A stretch of DNA of 24,532 nucleotides from Metaruminococcus_A gallistercoris (GTDB lineage: Bacteria; Bacillota; Clostridia; Oscillospirales; Ruminococcaceae): NCBI GenBank assembly GCA_904394975.1, contig CAJFNQ010000031.1, positions 1 through 24,532 of the forward strand, given 5' to 3'. The notes below the pieces were generated by a model. The model did not search any database. It had not been told where the DNA came from and saw nothing but the letters and a program-made list of their open reading frames with translations. The first letter of the stretch is position 1, and every line of letters begins with the position of its first letter. The translations under genes and the position numbers were made by a program. Shown here in pieces: positions 14,280 to 22,053 of the stretch.

Positions 14280-14984
14280 ATGGAAAAATGTTGTTATAAG
14301 CTGATTCGCATGAAACGGAAAACGCTGGCTGTTCATGTGCTTCCGGATGGTACGGTAGAGGTTCGCGCGCCTTTGCGGATGCCTGCAGCGGTTATTGAGA
14401 AATTTATCGCGTCCAAGAGCGGATGGATCAAGGAACACGTTGCCCGGGCTGAAGAACGAAACAAACGTCTTGCGGCATACCATGCGCAGGAAGGAAAGAC
14501 GTTCTGGTTCCGCGGGCAGGATTATCGAATCGCCTATGCGCGGGATGATGGGGCTGCTCTGCGTTTTTTGGATAATACTTGGCTGACTTCGCCGCATGAG
14601 CCGATTCGGAAAAAGCAGTTTCAGGAGTTTCTCTTGCGGCAGGCAAACGATTACCTTCCCGCACGGCTTTCGGTACTTTCCCGGCAGACAGGGCTGAGTG
14701 CCGCGCGGGTCTCAGTGGGTTCCGCTCGGACGAGGTGGGGAAGCTGCACCGGAAGAAATGAAATCCGTCTTTCCAAATTTCTCATGCTTCTGCCGGATGC
14801 GTGTGTGGATTATGTCATCCTTCATGAATTATGCCATACCAAGGAGCACAACCATTCCGCCGCGTTTTGGAAGCTGGTACAGACATATTGTCCGGACTGT
14901 TTTTTTCAGCGTGAGCGAATGGCGCAGCTTGAGCGGGAGATTGCGCCGCAGATTGCCTGGCTGTCCTCGAAAAATGTAGAATAA
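14280..14984 (+). CDS. YgjP-type (DUF45) zinc metallopeptidase
   Basis: A 234-residue protein of the YgjP/DUF45 family of predicted zinc peptidases, related to SprT/WSS1 folds. The C-terminal third has the signature VSVGSARTRWGSC followed by HELCHTKEHNHSAAFW, with zinc ligands His182, His186 and His192 and catalytic Glu183. The N-terminal part (SKSGWIKEHVARAEERNK) is the usual helical and beta region. There is no signal peptide or transmembrane segment. The substrate is unknown for the family. It stands alone between terminators, with GAGGAA upstream of the ATG. The stop overlaps a weak AT-rich stem (AAAATGTA/TACATTTT). Confidence 0.88.
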   Translation: MEKCCYKLIRMKRKTLAVHVLPDGTVEVRAPLRMPAAVIEKFIASKSGWIKEHVARAEERNKRLAAYHAQEGKTFWFRGQDYRIAYARDDGAALRFLDNTWLTSPHEPIRKKQFQEFLLRQANDYLPARLSVLSRQTGLSAARVSVGSARTRWGSCTGRNEIRLSKFLMLLPDACVDYVILHELCHTKEHNHSAAFWKLVQTYCPDCFFQRERMAQLEREIAPQIAWLSSKNVE

Positions 14985-15169
14985 TCGAAAATAATACATT
15001 TTGTATAATTATATTGCCGAAAATAAGCCTTGAATTCAATCGGTACCAATATATCTGTATCGCATTGGGATGATGTAAAAATAAGCTTATGGGGGATAAA
15101 ATCAACCAAAAACAGCAAAAATCTGTATAATATTAAAAAAATATACAAAATGGAATCAAAAATTCCTCT

Positions 15170-15197
15170 TTTCGGCTTTTTTAAAACATGGTATAAT
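15170..15197 (+). promoter_or_regulatory. extended -10 promoter of the HD-trmB-mgsA unit
   Basis: A perfect TATAAT (15192-15197) preceded by TGG, giving an extended -10, with only a poor -35 (TTTCGG region near 15170). The region 14985-15191 is AT-rich, and I see no gene in it. Confidence 0.6.
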
Positions 15198-15232
15198 GAA
15201 AAAAAGTATGTTTTGTAGAAAATTGCCGTTTA

Positions 15233-15841
15233 TTGACGGTGGCAGAAAGGCGGGCGGAACCGGCTGTGAAAGAAACGTTTATCCGCATCTATCAGGAAAA
15301 AATCAAACGGGACGGAGCAGAAAAACTATTGGAATACCTTGATTCCCGCGCGAGCGATTTCTTTACTGCGCCTGCAAGCGCGCGGTACCATGGTGCGTAT
15401 GACGGCGGGCTTGTGGAACACAGCCTGAATGTGTATGAATGCCTTTCGGATTATCTCGCCCGGCCGCGTGTAAAAGAGCGATACGGAGTGGATGTGAGCG
15501 AGGAGTCCATTGCCATTGCGGGACTGCTTCATGACATATGCAAGGTCAATGTGTACAAACGCTCTACCCGCAATGTAAAAGATGATAATGGAGTCTGGCA
15601 GAAGGTTCCCTGCTACGAGTTTGACGACCAGCTTCCGTATGGGCACGGGGAAAAGTCGGTTTATATCATTTCCGGATTTATGCGCCTGACCCGGGAGGAG
15701 GCTTTTGCCATCCGGTATCATATGGGCTTTTCCGGCAACGATGACCCACGCAATGTCGGCGCTTCTTTTGAAAAATATCCGCTTGCGTTTGCGCTTGCTA
15801 CAGCGGATATGGAAGCGACCTATTTTCTGGAGGGGAGATAA
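15233..15841 (+). CDS. HD-domain phosphohydrolase
   Basis: A protein of about 200 residues with a metal-dependent HD fold. It shows His63 in YDGGLVEHSLNVYE, the His100-Asp101 doublet in GLLHDICKVN, and a following His in YGHGEKSVYI. The pattern resembles the HD part of YhaM-type 3'-5' exoribonucleases, but the nucleic-acid-binding domain is absent, so its substrate (nucleotide or RNA end) is unknown. The start is unclear. TTG 15233 gives 202 residues but lacks a Shine-Dalgarno site. GTG 15239, or GTG 15266 after a GGCGG-rich stretch, is also possible, and the core domain lies downstream of all of them. trmB begins 2 nt after the stop, with its Shine-Dalgarno inside this gene, so they are coupled. 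Confidence 0.85.
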   Translation: MTVAERRAEPAVKETFIRIYQEKIKRDGAEKLLEYLDSRASDFFTAPASARYHGAYDGGLVEHSLNVYECLSDYLARPRVKERYGVDVSEESIAIAGLLHDICKVNVYKRSTRNVKDDNGVWQKVPCYEFDDQLPYGHGEKSVYIISGFMRLTREEAFAIRYHMGFSGNDDPRNVGASFEKYPLAFALATADMEATYFLEGR

Positions 15842-15843
15842 TT

Positions 15844-16512
15844 ATGCGGATTCGGCACAAACCCTGGGCGCGCCCGGAGCTGGAAGCCTGTTCGTTTTAT
15901 GTTCGTGAGCCTGTCATATACCGCGGGCGGTGGGCACAGGCGTTTCAAAACGGTCAGCCGATTCAGCTGGAACTTGGCTGTGGAAAAGGCGGCTTTATGG
16001 CGGAACTCGCTTCTCATCATCCAGAAGTCAATTTTCTGGTGGTGGATATCAAAAGCGAAATGCTCGCCATGGCAAAACGCAACATTGAAAAGCTGGATCG
16101 CGTGGCTACGTCCCATGTGCGGCTCATGTCACAGGATATTGAGCGGATTGACCAGATCATCGCGCCGGAAGACCGAATTGAACGAATTTACATCAACTTC
16201 TGCAATCCATGGCCAAAAGACCGGCATAAAAAACACCGGCTTACCCATACCCGTCAGCTATTAAAGTATAAAGAATTTTTGGTGGACGGCGGAGAGATTT
16301 GGTTTAAGACGGATGATGATGAACTGTTTGAAGACTCGATCGGTTATTTTAATGAAGCCGGATATGAAATCAGCTATCAAACCTGGGACCTCGCGAAAAG
16401 TGGGTTTCCGGGCAGTATTCCTACTGAACACGAAGAGATGTTTGTGCGGATGGGAAAAAATATAAAATTTTTGGTCGCCGCTGTCTGCGAAGGCACCGGT
16501 GCGACTGTGTGA
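15844..16512 (+). CDS. trmB: tRNA (guanine-N7-)-methyltransferase
   Basis: A 222-residue SAM-dependent enzyme that makes 7-methylguanosine at position 46 of the tRNA variable loop. SAM motif I is ELGCGKGGFMAEL and motif II-like FLVVDIKSEMLAMAKRN. The family signature is NFCNPWPKDRHKKHRL (usually FPDPWPK...RH.KRR), and FKTDDDELFEDS is near the C-terminus. Length is normal. GGAGGGGAG lies inside the end of the HD gene. It is the middle gene of a three-gene unit. Confidence 0.95.
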   Translation: MRIRHKPWARPELEACSFYVREPVIYRGRWAQAFQNGQPIQLELGCGKGGFMAELASHHPEVNFLVVDIKSEMLAMAKRNIEKLDRVATSHVRLMSQDIERIDQIIAPEDRIERIYINFCNPWPKDRHKKHRLTHTRQLLKYKEFLVDGGEIWFKTDDDELFEDSIGYFNEAGYEISYQTWDLAKSGFPGSIPTEHEEMFVRMGKNIKFLVAAVCEGTGATV

Positions 16513-16527
16513 CGAGGAGGAAATAAT

Positions 16528-17019
16528 ATGTCCGAAAAGAGCCTGTTTCAGGATGATTTTCTTACGATGACCATTGGGAAACAAAAACACATTGCTTTAA
16601 TTGCGCACGATCATAAGAAAAAAGAATTGGTCGAGTGGGTCAAAGAAAACAGTGAAGAGTTAAAAAAGCATTTTCTGTGCGGCACCGGTACAACGGCGCG
16701 CCTGATTGCTGAAGCGGCTGAACTTCCGGTTCGGGCGTATAATAGTGGCCCATTGGGCGGCGACCAGCAGGTGGGTGCAAAAATCGTGGAAGGCGCGATC
16801 GATATGGTCGTCTTTTTCTGGGATCCTCTGGAATCCCAGCCGCATGACCCGGACGTTCGTGCGCTGCTGCGCATTGCCGTGGTTTATGATATTCCGATTG
16901 CCACCAATCGAGCTACGGCGGACTTCATGCTTCATTCCCGTTTTATGAATGAAGAGTATGACCATCAGATTACGAACTACAATAAAAAAATACAGGACCG
17001 GATTCAAAGCTTTCAATGA
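16528..17019 (+). CDS. mgsA: methylglyoxal synthase
   Basis: A 163-residue cytoplasmic enzyme that converts dihydroxyacetone phosphate to methylglyoxal and phosphate, the entry to the glycolytic bypass used under phosphate limitation or sugar overload. Active-site residues match the E. coli enzyme with an offset of 8: Asp79 in SGPLGGDQQVGA (Asp71), and His106 and Asp109 in QPHDPDVRALL (His98, Asp101). Phosphate-binding CGTGTTARLI is present. It has a longer N-terminus than Bacillus forms, as in enterobacteria. A strong GAGGAGG precedes the ATG. A terminator follows after 7 nt. Over-rapid sugar phosphorylation from the nearby glycosidase units would be a reason to keep this shunt, which is inference. 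Confidence 0.95.
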   Translation: MSEKSLFQDDFLTMTIGKQKHIALIAHDHKKKELVEWVKENSEELKKHFLCGTGTTARLIAEAAELPVRAYNSGPLGGDQQVGAKIVEGAIDMVVFFWDPLESQPHDPDVRALLRIAVVYDIPIATNRATADFMLHSRFMNEEYDHQITNYNKKIQDRIQSFQ

Positions 17020-17026
17020 GTTTTCC

Positions 17027-17060
17027 AAAAAACGCCGTTTAAATACGGCGTTTTTTCTGT
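17027..17060 (+). terminator. terminator after mgsA
   Basis: A 12-bp stem AAAAAACGCCGT (17027-17038) with ACGGCGTTTTTT (17045-17056) and a 6-nt loop, ending in the T-run. Confidence 0.9.
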
Positions 17061-17196
17061 TTGTAAGGGGTATTTGTTTTAGGCATAACTTCGCGCAGTA
17101 AAGAAATATGGAATGCCTTTTTATGCGGTGATAAAAGGATGTTTATCTGGGTCAAAAAAATGGAGTAAATGGTTAAAAAAGTCCCATAAAAAAGCT

Positions 17197-17225
17197 TTGA
17201 TTGCGGTGTTGGGTGGTGATATAAT
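17197..17225 (+). promoter_or_regulatory. sigma-A promoter of the GH42 gene
   Basis: TTGATT (17197-17202), a 17-nt spacer and a perfect TATAAT (17220-17225) with an extended TGA before it. The start near 17232 gives a leader of about 60 nt. Confidence 0.8.
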
Positions 17226-17291
17226 GAGCGCAGCGTCACACTTTGTTTTCAGGCAATGCGTTTACCATATCAAGCAGGGAGGAACAGCTAT

Positions 17292-19277
17292 ATGGCGTTT
17301 TATTATGGAACCGATTACTATCCGGAACACTGGCCGCGTGACCGGTGGGAAACCGATGCGAAACTCATGGAGGAAATGGGAATTGACGTTGTTCGCATGG
17401 CGGAATTTTCCTGGGCGAAAATGGAGCCGCGTGAGGGAGAATTTCATTTTGAATGGCTGAAGGAAGCGGTAGCGCTTTTGGCAAAGCATGGGATCAAGTC
17501 GATTTTGGGAACTCCAACTGCGGCGCCGCCGGCGTGGATCATTGAGAAAAACCCTGAAATCCAGCCGATTGATTCCGACGGTACCCAGCACTTTTTCGGC
17601 GGCCGGCACCATGACTGTCAGTCAAATGAGACCTACCGGCAGCATATCCGCCGTTTTGTGACTGCGATGGCAACCGCGTTTAAAGACGACCCAAATGTTG
17701 TTGGCTGGCAGATTGACAATGAATTGGGAAACAGCCATTACAACCTTTGTTACTGCCCTTCCTGTACAGCGCATTTTCAGGAGTGGCTTCGTAAGAAATA
17801 CGGTACGGTAGATGCGCTCAACAATGCGTGGGGAACTTGGTTCTGGAGCCAGCAGTATGATTCCTTCGAACAGGTTCAGGCTCCTAAAGTGACGGTCTCC
17901 GGGCGCAACCCTTCGGCTGTGCTGGACTGGAACCGTTTCTGTTCTGATTTGATTGTAGACTTCCAGCAGCTTCAGATTGATATCATCCGAAGCATCTGCC
18001 CGCCGGAACAGTTTATCACACACAATATGATGGGGTTCAGCGATAAGGTAAGTTATTATGACCTTGCGAAATCGCTGGATTTTGCAAGCCATGACCAGTA
18101 TCCGGGCGGACATTTTGCGGTTGCACCTCATCAGCCGAATGATCGGCTGGCAGGCGACCTGGATTTTATCCGGAGTGTAAAAGGAAAGAATTTCTGGATC
18201 ATGGAGCAGCAAGCGGGTATTACCGGTTGGGAAACGATCGGCCGGATGCCGCAGCCGGGCCAGCTTTCTTTGTGGGCGATGCAATCGGTCGCGCACGGAG
18301 CGGATACAATCGTGTTTTTCCGTTGGCGCACCTGCACGGTTGGAACAGAACAGTATTGGCATGGTATTCTGCCGCACAGCGGCCAGCCGGGCAGAAGTTA
18401 CCGGGAATTAAAAGAACTCATCCATAAAACCCGTCCGCTGATGGCAGAAATCCAGGGGGTTTCTCCAAAACCGGAGGTTGGTATTGTTTACTCTTACGAC
18501 CAAAACTATGCGATGAAGATTCAGCCGCACAATCCCAAGATGTCTTACATGGAACAGATTCGCAAATATTACGCGGCGTTTTATAAACGCAATATTCCGG
18601 TGGATTTTGTGCAGGATACTGCGGACTTCAGCCGTTACAAACTGTTGGTTGCCCCGCTTCAGTATCTGATGGACCCGGAGTTGGAGCGGCGTTACCGTGA
18701 TTATGTGCGTGGGGGCGGCCATTTGGTGCTCACCATGCGCACCGGCGTAAAAGACCGCAATAACATCTGCATGAGCGACCGGCCGCTTCCGGGAGCGCTT
18801 AGTGATGTGCTCGGTATTGAGGTGCCTGATTACGACAGCCTGTGGGAAACAGACCTTAAAGTCCGCTGGGGCGATCAGTTCTATACAGCGGAACAGTGGA
18901 GCGATTTGATCGATCTGAAGGGGGCGCAGCCGCTCGCTGAGTGTGCGTCTCAGTTTTACGCAGGTTCTCCTGCGATTACGGTCAACCAGTATGGAGACGG
19001 TCTTGCTTATTACGTTGGCAATGAACCGGGCGAGGAACTGATGGATCGGCTTGCAGGTGAGTTGGCTGAAAAAGCCGGGACTGCTCCGGTTGCGGATGCG
19101 CCGGAAGGTGTTGAAGTGGTTATGCGCCGCGGCGAAACCAAAGCATACCTGTTCGTTCTCAATCATAATGAGACGCAGCAGCAGTTTACGGTTCCCGCTG
19201 GATGGAAAAATTACTTTGACGGGCAGCGGGAAACTCTTGAACCGTTTGCGTATCATGTGTACACCAAAGAACTTTAA
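17292..19277 (+). CDS. GH42 beta-galactosidase
   Basis: A 661-residue, three-domain GH42 enzyme that hydrolyses terminal beta-D-galactosides, in gut and soil anaerobes often galactan-derived galacto-oligosaccharides. The TIM barrel carries acid/base Glu144 in QIDNELGN and nucleophile Glu305 in FWIMEQQAG. A structural zinc site of four Cys (109, 153, 155, 158; HDCQSN and CYCPSC) matches the Thermus A4 enzyme with a constant offset of 3. The trimerisation domain begins near KPEVGIVYSYDQNYAM, and a small beta domain ends the protein. The upstream in-frame ATG 17256 is rejected. ATG 17292 has AGGGAGGA 8 nt upstream and gives the usual MxFYYGTDYYPEHWP start. It is monocistronic, with its own promoter and terminator, and has no signal peptide. 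Confidence 0.95.
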   Translation: MAFYYGTDYYPEHWPRDRWETDAKLMEEMGIDVVRMAEFSWAKMEPREGEFHFEWLKEAVALLAKHGIKSILGTPTAAPPAWIIEKNPEIQPIDSDGTQHFFGGRHHDCQSNETYRQHIRRFVTAMATAFKDDPNVVGWQIDNELGNSHYNLCYCPSCTAHFQEWLRKKYGTVDALNNAWGTWFWSQQYDSFEQVQAPKVTVSGRNPSAVLDWNRFCSDLIVDFQQLQIDIIRSICPPEQFITHNMMGFSDKVSYYDLAKSLDFASHDQYPGGHFAVAPHQPNDRLAGDLDFIRSVKGKNFWIMEQQAGITGWETIGRMPQPGQLSLWAMQSVAHGADTIVFFRWRTCTVGTEQYWHGILPHSGQPGRSYRELKELIHKTRPLMAEIQGVSPKPEVGIVYSYDQNYAMKIQPHNPKMSYMEQIRKYYAAFYKRNIPVDFVQDTADFSRYKLLVAPLQYLMDPELERRYRDYVRGGGHLVLTMRTGVKDRNNICMSDRPLPGALSDVLGIEVPDYDSLWETDLKVRWGDQFYTAEQWSDLIDLKGAQPLAECASQFYAGSPAITVNQYGDGLAYYVGNEPGEELMDRLAGELAEKAGTAPVADAPEGVEVVMRRGETKAYLFVLNHNETQQQFTVPAGWKNYFDGQRETLEPFAYHVYTKEL

Positions 19278-19282
19278 TTTTA

Positions 19283-19322
19283 AAAAACAGGGCTTGGCTT
19301 TTGGCCGAGCCCTGTTTTTAGA
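19283..19322 (+). terminator. terminator after the GH42 gene
   Basis: A 16-bp stem with one G-T pair (19283-19298 with 19304-19319; core ACAGGGCT/AGCCCTGT), 5-nt loop and T-run, 5 nt after the stop. Confidence 0.9.
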
Positions 19323-19328
19323 TAATAA

Positions 19329-19369
19329 AAAACCCCGTTTGCAACGAGTTTAGCCGCAAACGGGGTTTT
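19329..19369 (-). terminator. terminator of ackA
   Basis: A perfect 14-bp stem AAAACCCCGTTTGC (19329-19342) with GCAAACGGGGTTTT (19356-19369) and 13-nt loop. On the minus strand it is followed by a T-rich tract. It lies 22 nt past the ackA stop, back to back with the GH42 terminator. Confidence 0.88.
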
Positions 19370-19391
19370 GCTTTGTTACGAACGCGAATAA

Positions 19392-20606
19392 TTATTTGCT
19401 CAAAGTTTCTACGATATCGCGGGTATCGCGCGCGATCAAAAGTTCTTCGTTGGTAGGAACGATCCAAACCTGTACTTTGGAACCATCTTTGGAAACGCGG
19501 CCTTCATGACGGTTGAGTTCGGTGTTTTTCTTTTTATCGAGATTTACGCCGAGAAATTCAAGGTTTTCACAAACCTCTTCGCGGAGTTCATCCGAGTTTT
19601 CGCCAATACCGCCGGTGAAGACAATGGCGTCCAGCCCGCCCATTGCAGCGGCGTATCCGCCAATATAACGTTTGATTTCGTAACGGAAGGTGCGAATGGC
19701 AACCTCTGCTTTTTCGTTGCCCGCGTTCGCTGCGGCAATCAGGTCACGGGAGTCGCTTGTAACACCGTCAGACATTCCAAGGAAACCGGACTGTTTGTTG
19801 AGTACATCATTCATCTGGTCCGGGCTGATGTTTTCATGCTTCATGATATACAAAACAACCGAAGGGTCAACCGCGCCGGAACGGGTACCCATAACCAGAC
19901 CATCCAGCGGAGTAAAGCCCATGCTGGTATCCACACATTTTCCGCCGTCAACCGCACAAATGGAAGAACCGTTTCCAAGGTGACAGGTGACGATTTTTTT
20001 CGTGCTCATATCCCAACCGGTCAACTCGCCCAAACGTCCGGTCACAAAGCGGTGAGAGGTGCCGTGGAAGCCGTATTTACGAACCTGATATTTCTCATAA
20101 TATTTGTACGGCACACCAAACATGTAAGCTTTCGGCGGCATGGTCTGATGGAACGCGGTGTCAAATACAACAACTTCCGGAACATCTTTGCCGAATACTT
20201 TCTGGCACGCACGAATCGCCTGTACATGAGCAGGATTGTGCAGCGGCGCCAAGTCGGAAATGCTTTCGATTCGGTCGATAACTTCATCGGTGACCAGAAC
20301 GGATTTGGAAAAGTACTTACCGCCCTGAACGATGCGGTGACCAATCGCGGAAATCTCTTTCAAATCAGAAATAACAGCGTGTTCTCCGGTGGTCAGCATG
20401 CGGATGACTGCCAGAAACGCTTCGGTATGGGTGGGAAAGTTGCAGCTTTCCTTAATTGTAGTGCCATCCGGGAGCTTATGGGCGATGTTGCCGCCCTCGA
20501 TGCCGATGCGTTCACAGTTACCCTTTGCCAGAACGGATTCATCAGTCATGTCGATGAGCTGATATTTTAAGGAAGAACTGCCTGCGTTGATAACCAAAAT
20601 CTTCAT
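19392..20606 (-). CDS. ackA: acetate kinase
   Basis: A 404-residue enzyme that makes ATP and acetate from acetyl phosphate, the last step of fermentative acetate production (reversible). ASKHA-family marks are intact: ILVINAGSSSLKYQL at the N-terminus (Asn7), GHRIVQGGKYF, the phosphate-binding GTRSGAVDPSV, and GGIGENSDELREE near the C-terminus. The frame stays open 31 codons upstream, but MKILVINAG is the standard start and has AAAAGGAG 10 nt upstream. No phosphotransacetylase gene is adjacent, although pta is the usual partner. It is divergently transcribed from tmcAL. Confidence 0.97.
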   Translation of the reverse strand: MKILVINAGSSSLKYQLIDMTDESVLAKGNCERIGIEGGNIAHKLPDGTTIKESCNFPTHTEAFLAVIRMLTTGEHAVISDLKEISAIGHRIVQGGKYFSKSVLVTDEVIDRIESISDLAPLHNPAHVQAIRACQKVFGKDVPEVVVFDTAFHQTMPPKAYMFGVPYKYYEKYQVRKYGFHGTSHRFVTGRLGELTGWDMSTKKIVTCHLGNGSSICAVDGGKCVDTSMGFTPLDGLVMGTRSGAVDPSVVLYIMKHENISPDQMNDVLNKQSGFLGMSDGVTSDSRDLIAAANAGNEKAEVAIRTFRYEIKRYIGGYAAAMGGLDAIVFTGGIGENSDELREEVCENLEFLGVNLDKKKNTELNRHEGRVSKDGSKVQVWIVPTNEELLIARDTRDIVETLSK

Positions 20607-20681
20607 TCTTACTGGACTCCTTTTCGTTATGTTTCCGTCTCTCCCACCGCGTAATGAATTTACTTTTAAAAAGACTGCTTC

Positions 20682-20709
20682 TTGACAGAGACAATACATA
20701 AATTATATT
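20682..20709 (+). promoter_or_regulatory. sigma-A promoter of tmcAL
   Basis: Consensus TTGACA (20682-20687), a 16-nt spacer and TATATT (20704-20709). It occupies the same DNA as the -10 region of the putative ackA promoter. Confidence 0.6.
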
Positions 20710-20733
20710 ATTACAATTAGAAATAAATTTCAA
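20705..20733 (-). promoter_or_regulatory. putative ackA promoter
   Basis: On the minus strand, TTGAAA (20733-20728) is followed after 17 nt by TAATAT (20710-20705). A perfect TATAAT (20707-20702) is also present but would need a 20-nt spacer. The exact -10 is therefore uncertain. Either choice overlaps the opposing tmcAL promoter. Confidence 0.4.
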
Positions 20734-20760
20734 GAGTTTCACGGTAAATGGGGAAAAAGT

Positions 20761-21948
20761 GTGGAAATTGCGGGGATTGTAGTGGAATATAATCCATATC
20801 ACAACGGGCATCGTTATTTAACGGAATCATTGCGTTCGCAGGGGGCAACTCACATTGTAGCGGTTATGAGCGGGCACCTGGTTCAGCGTGCGGAACCCGC
20901 TTTTTTCTCAAAATGGGCTCGTGCGGAAGCGGCGCTCAAAAACGGTGTGGATTTGGTTTTGGAACTTCCTTCTGTATACGCTTCAGCTTCGGCGGAACGG
21001 TTTGCCGGGGCCGCAGTCAGCCTGTTGGCGGGAACGGGTTGTGTGGATGTTCTGGGCTTTGGAAGCGAGTGCGGCGATGCCGTTGGGCTGCAGGCGGCTG
21101 CACGGGCGTGTTTGGATAACGCCGTAGAGCCGCTGATTCGGGAAGAACTGCGGCACGGCGTTTCTTACCCCACAGCGCGGATGCGGGCGGTCCGCCGGCT
21201 GACCGGGGATGATGCGGCTGGTTTGCTGAGCAGCCCCAACAACACCCTTGCGGTGGAATATTTAAAAGCGGTTTTCCGCTTGCGGAGCGATATGAAGGTG
21301 TTTACAGTCAAACGCGCCGGAGCGGAGCACGATTCGGCGGAAAGCCGAAACGGTTACGCCAGCGCCTCCGCGATTCGCTCCATGTTCCGCAAAAGCGCAG
21401 AGGAAGCGGTGCCGTTTGTGCCTTCTTCCGCTTGGGAAATATACCACCGGGAACTGGAAAACGGCATGGCGCCTTCTTCCATGAAACGACTGGAGCGGGC
21501 AGCGCTTTACTGGCTGCGCACCATGTCCCTTTCAGAACTGGAACGTTTGCCGGATGTATCGGAAGGGCTCGGCAGCCGGTTGTCACGGGCGGCACGAAAC
21601 GCTGGTACATTGGAAGAACTGTTTGACTCGGCGAAGACCAAGAGGTATGCTCATTCTCGTTTGCGGCGGATTGCGCTGTGCGCGCTTCTCGGAGCAGAAA
21701 AAGGTGATTTCACTCCGCCGCCGTATTTGCGCATTCTTGGAATGAACGCCCGCGGCAGAGAGATTGCCGCACGGATGAAACAGACCGCACAGCTTCCGTA
21801 TGGGACCAGCTTTGCGGCGCTTGCCAAAGCAGGGCCGCGGATTGCGGAACTGGAACTGCGTGCCGGTGAACTGTTTTCACTGGGGCTTGCGCGTCCGCTT
21901 GTGTATGGTCAGGATTTTACCCATCCGCCTGTTTTGTTGGAGGAATAA
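20761..21948 (+). CDS. tmcAL: tRNA(Met) cytidine acetate ligase (formerly YlbM)
   Basis: A 395-residue nucleotidyltransferase-fold enzyme. Members activate free acetate with ATP and form N4-acetylcytidine at the wobble base of elongator tRNA-Met. The HIGH-like motif is in GIVVEYNPYHNGH (His14, His17). Other family stretches are VMSGHLVQRAEPAFFSKWARA, ELPSVYASASAERFA, SSPNNTLAVEYLKA and the C34-side YASASAIRSMF. Length is near that of the Bacillus protein. The start is GTG with only a modest GGGG before it. It is divergent from acetate kinase, whose product acetate is the substrate of TmcAL. A shared terminator follows. Confidence 0.93.
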   Translation: MEIAGIVVEYNPYHNGHRYLTESLRSQGATHIVAVMSGHLVQRAEPAFFSKWARAEAALKNGVDLVLELPSVYASASAERFAGAAVSLLAGTGCVDVLGFGSECGDAVGLQAAARACLDNAVEPLIREELRHGVSYPTARMRAVRRLTGDDAAGLLSSPNNTLAVEYLKAVFRLRSDMKVFTVKRAGAEHDSAESRNGYASASAIRSMFRKSAEEAVPFVPSSAWEIYHRELENGMAPSSMKRLERAALYWLRTMSLSELERLPDVSEGLGSRLSRAARNAGTLEELFDSAKTKRYAHSRLRRIALCALLGAEKGDFTPPPYLRILGMNARGREIAARMKQTAQLPYGTSFAALAKAGPRIAELELRAGELFSLGLARPLVYGQDFTHPPVLLEE

Positions 21949-21978
21949 GCCGGTTCATGGAAATAAACTAAAATGAAT

Positions 21979-22020
21979 AAAACCGTCTGCCCCGTGTTTC
22001 ATTGGAGGCAGGCGGTTTTT
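21979..22020. terminator. bidirectional terminator between tmcAL and nnrE
   Basis: A 13-bp stem with one G-T pair (AAAACCGTCTGCC, 21979-21991, with GGCAGGCGGTTTT, 22007-22019) and T-rich flanks on both strands. It serves convergent tmcAL and nnrE. Confidence 0.85.
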
Positions 22021-22053
22021 GGTTCGGTTTGTAACTGTCGTATTTTGGCAGTA

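Noticed and set aside
13605..14597. A 330-codon minus-strand frame spanning the GH51 end and the next gene
   Set aside because: It crosses a clear terminator and is antisense to two well-supported genes.
15030..15039. TTGAATTCAA palindrome before the HD gene
   Set aside because: Only 10 bp, in AT-rich DNA far from the promoter; expected by chance.
17113..17460. A 115-codon plus-strand frame before and into the GH42 gene
   Set aside because: It contains the GH42 promoter and overlaps the GH42 coding start in another frame.
19506..20570. A 354-codon open frame on the plus strand
   Set aside because: It is antisense to ackA, whose motifs are intact along the whole length; it is a shadow with no ribosome site.
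20607..20699. A 31-residue N-terminal extension of acetate kinase
   Set aside because: It overlaps the promoter region and is absent from the family; the standard MKILVINAG start has its own Shine-Dalgarno site.
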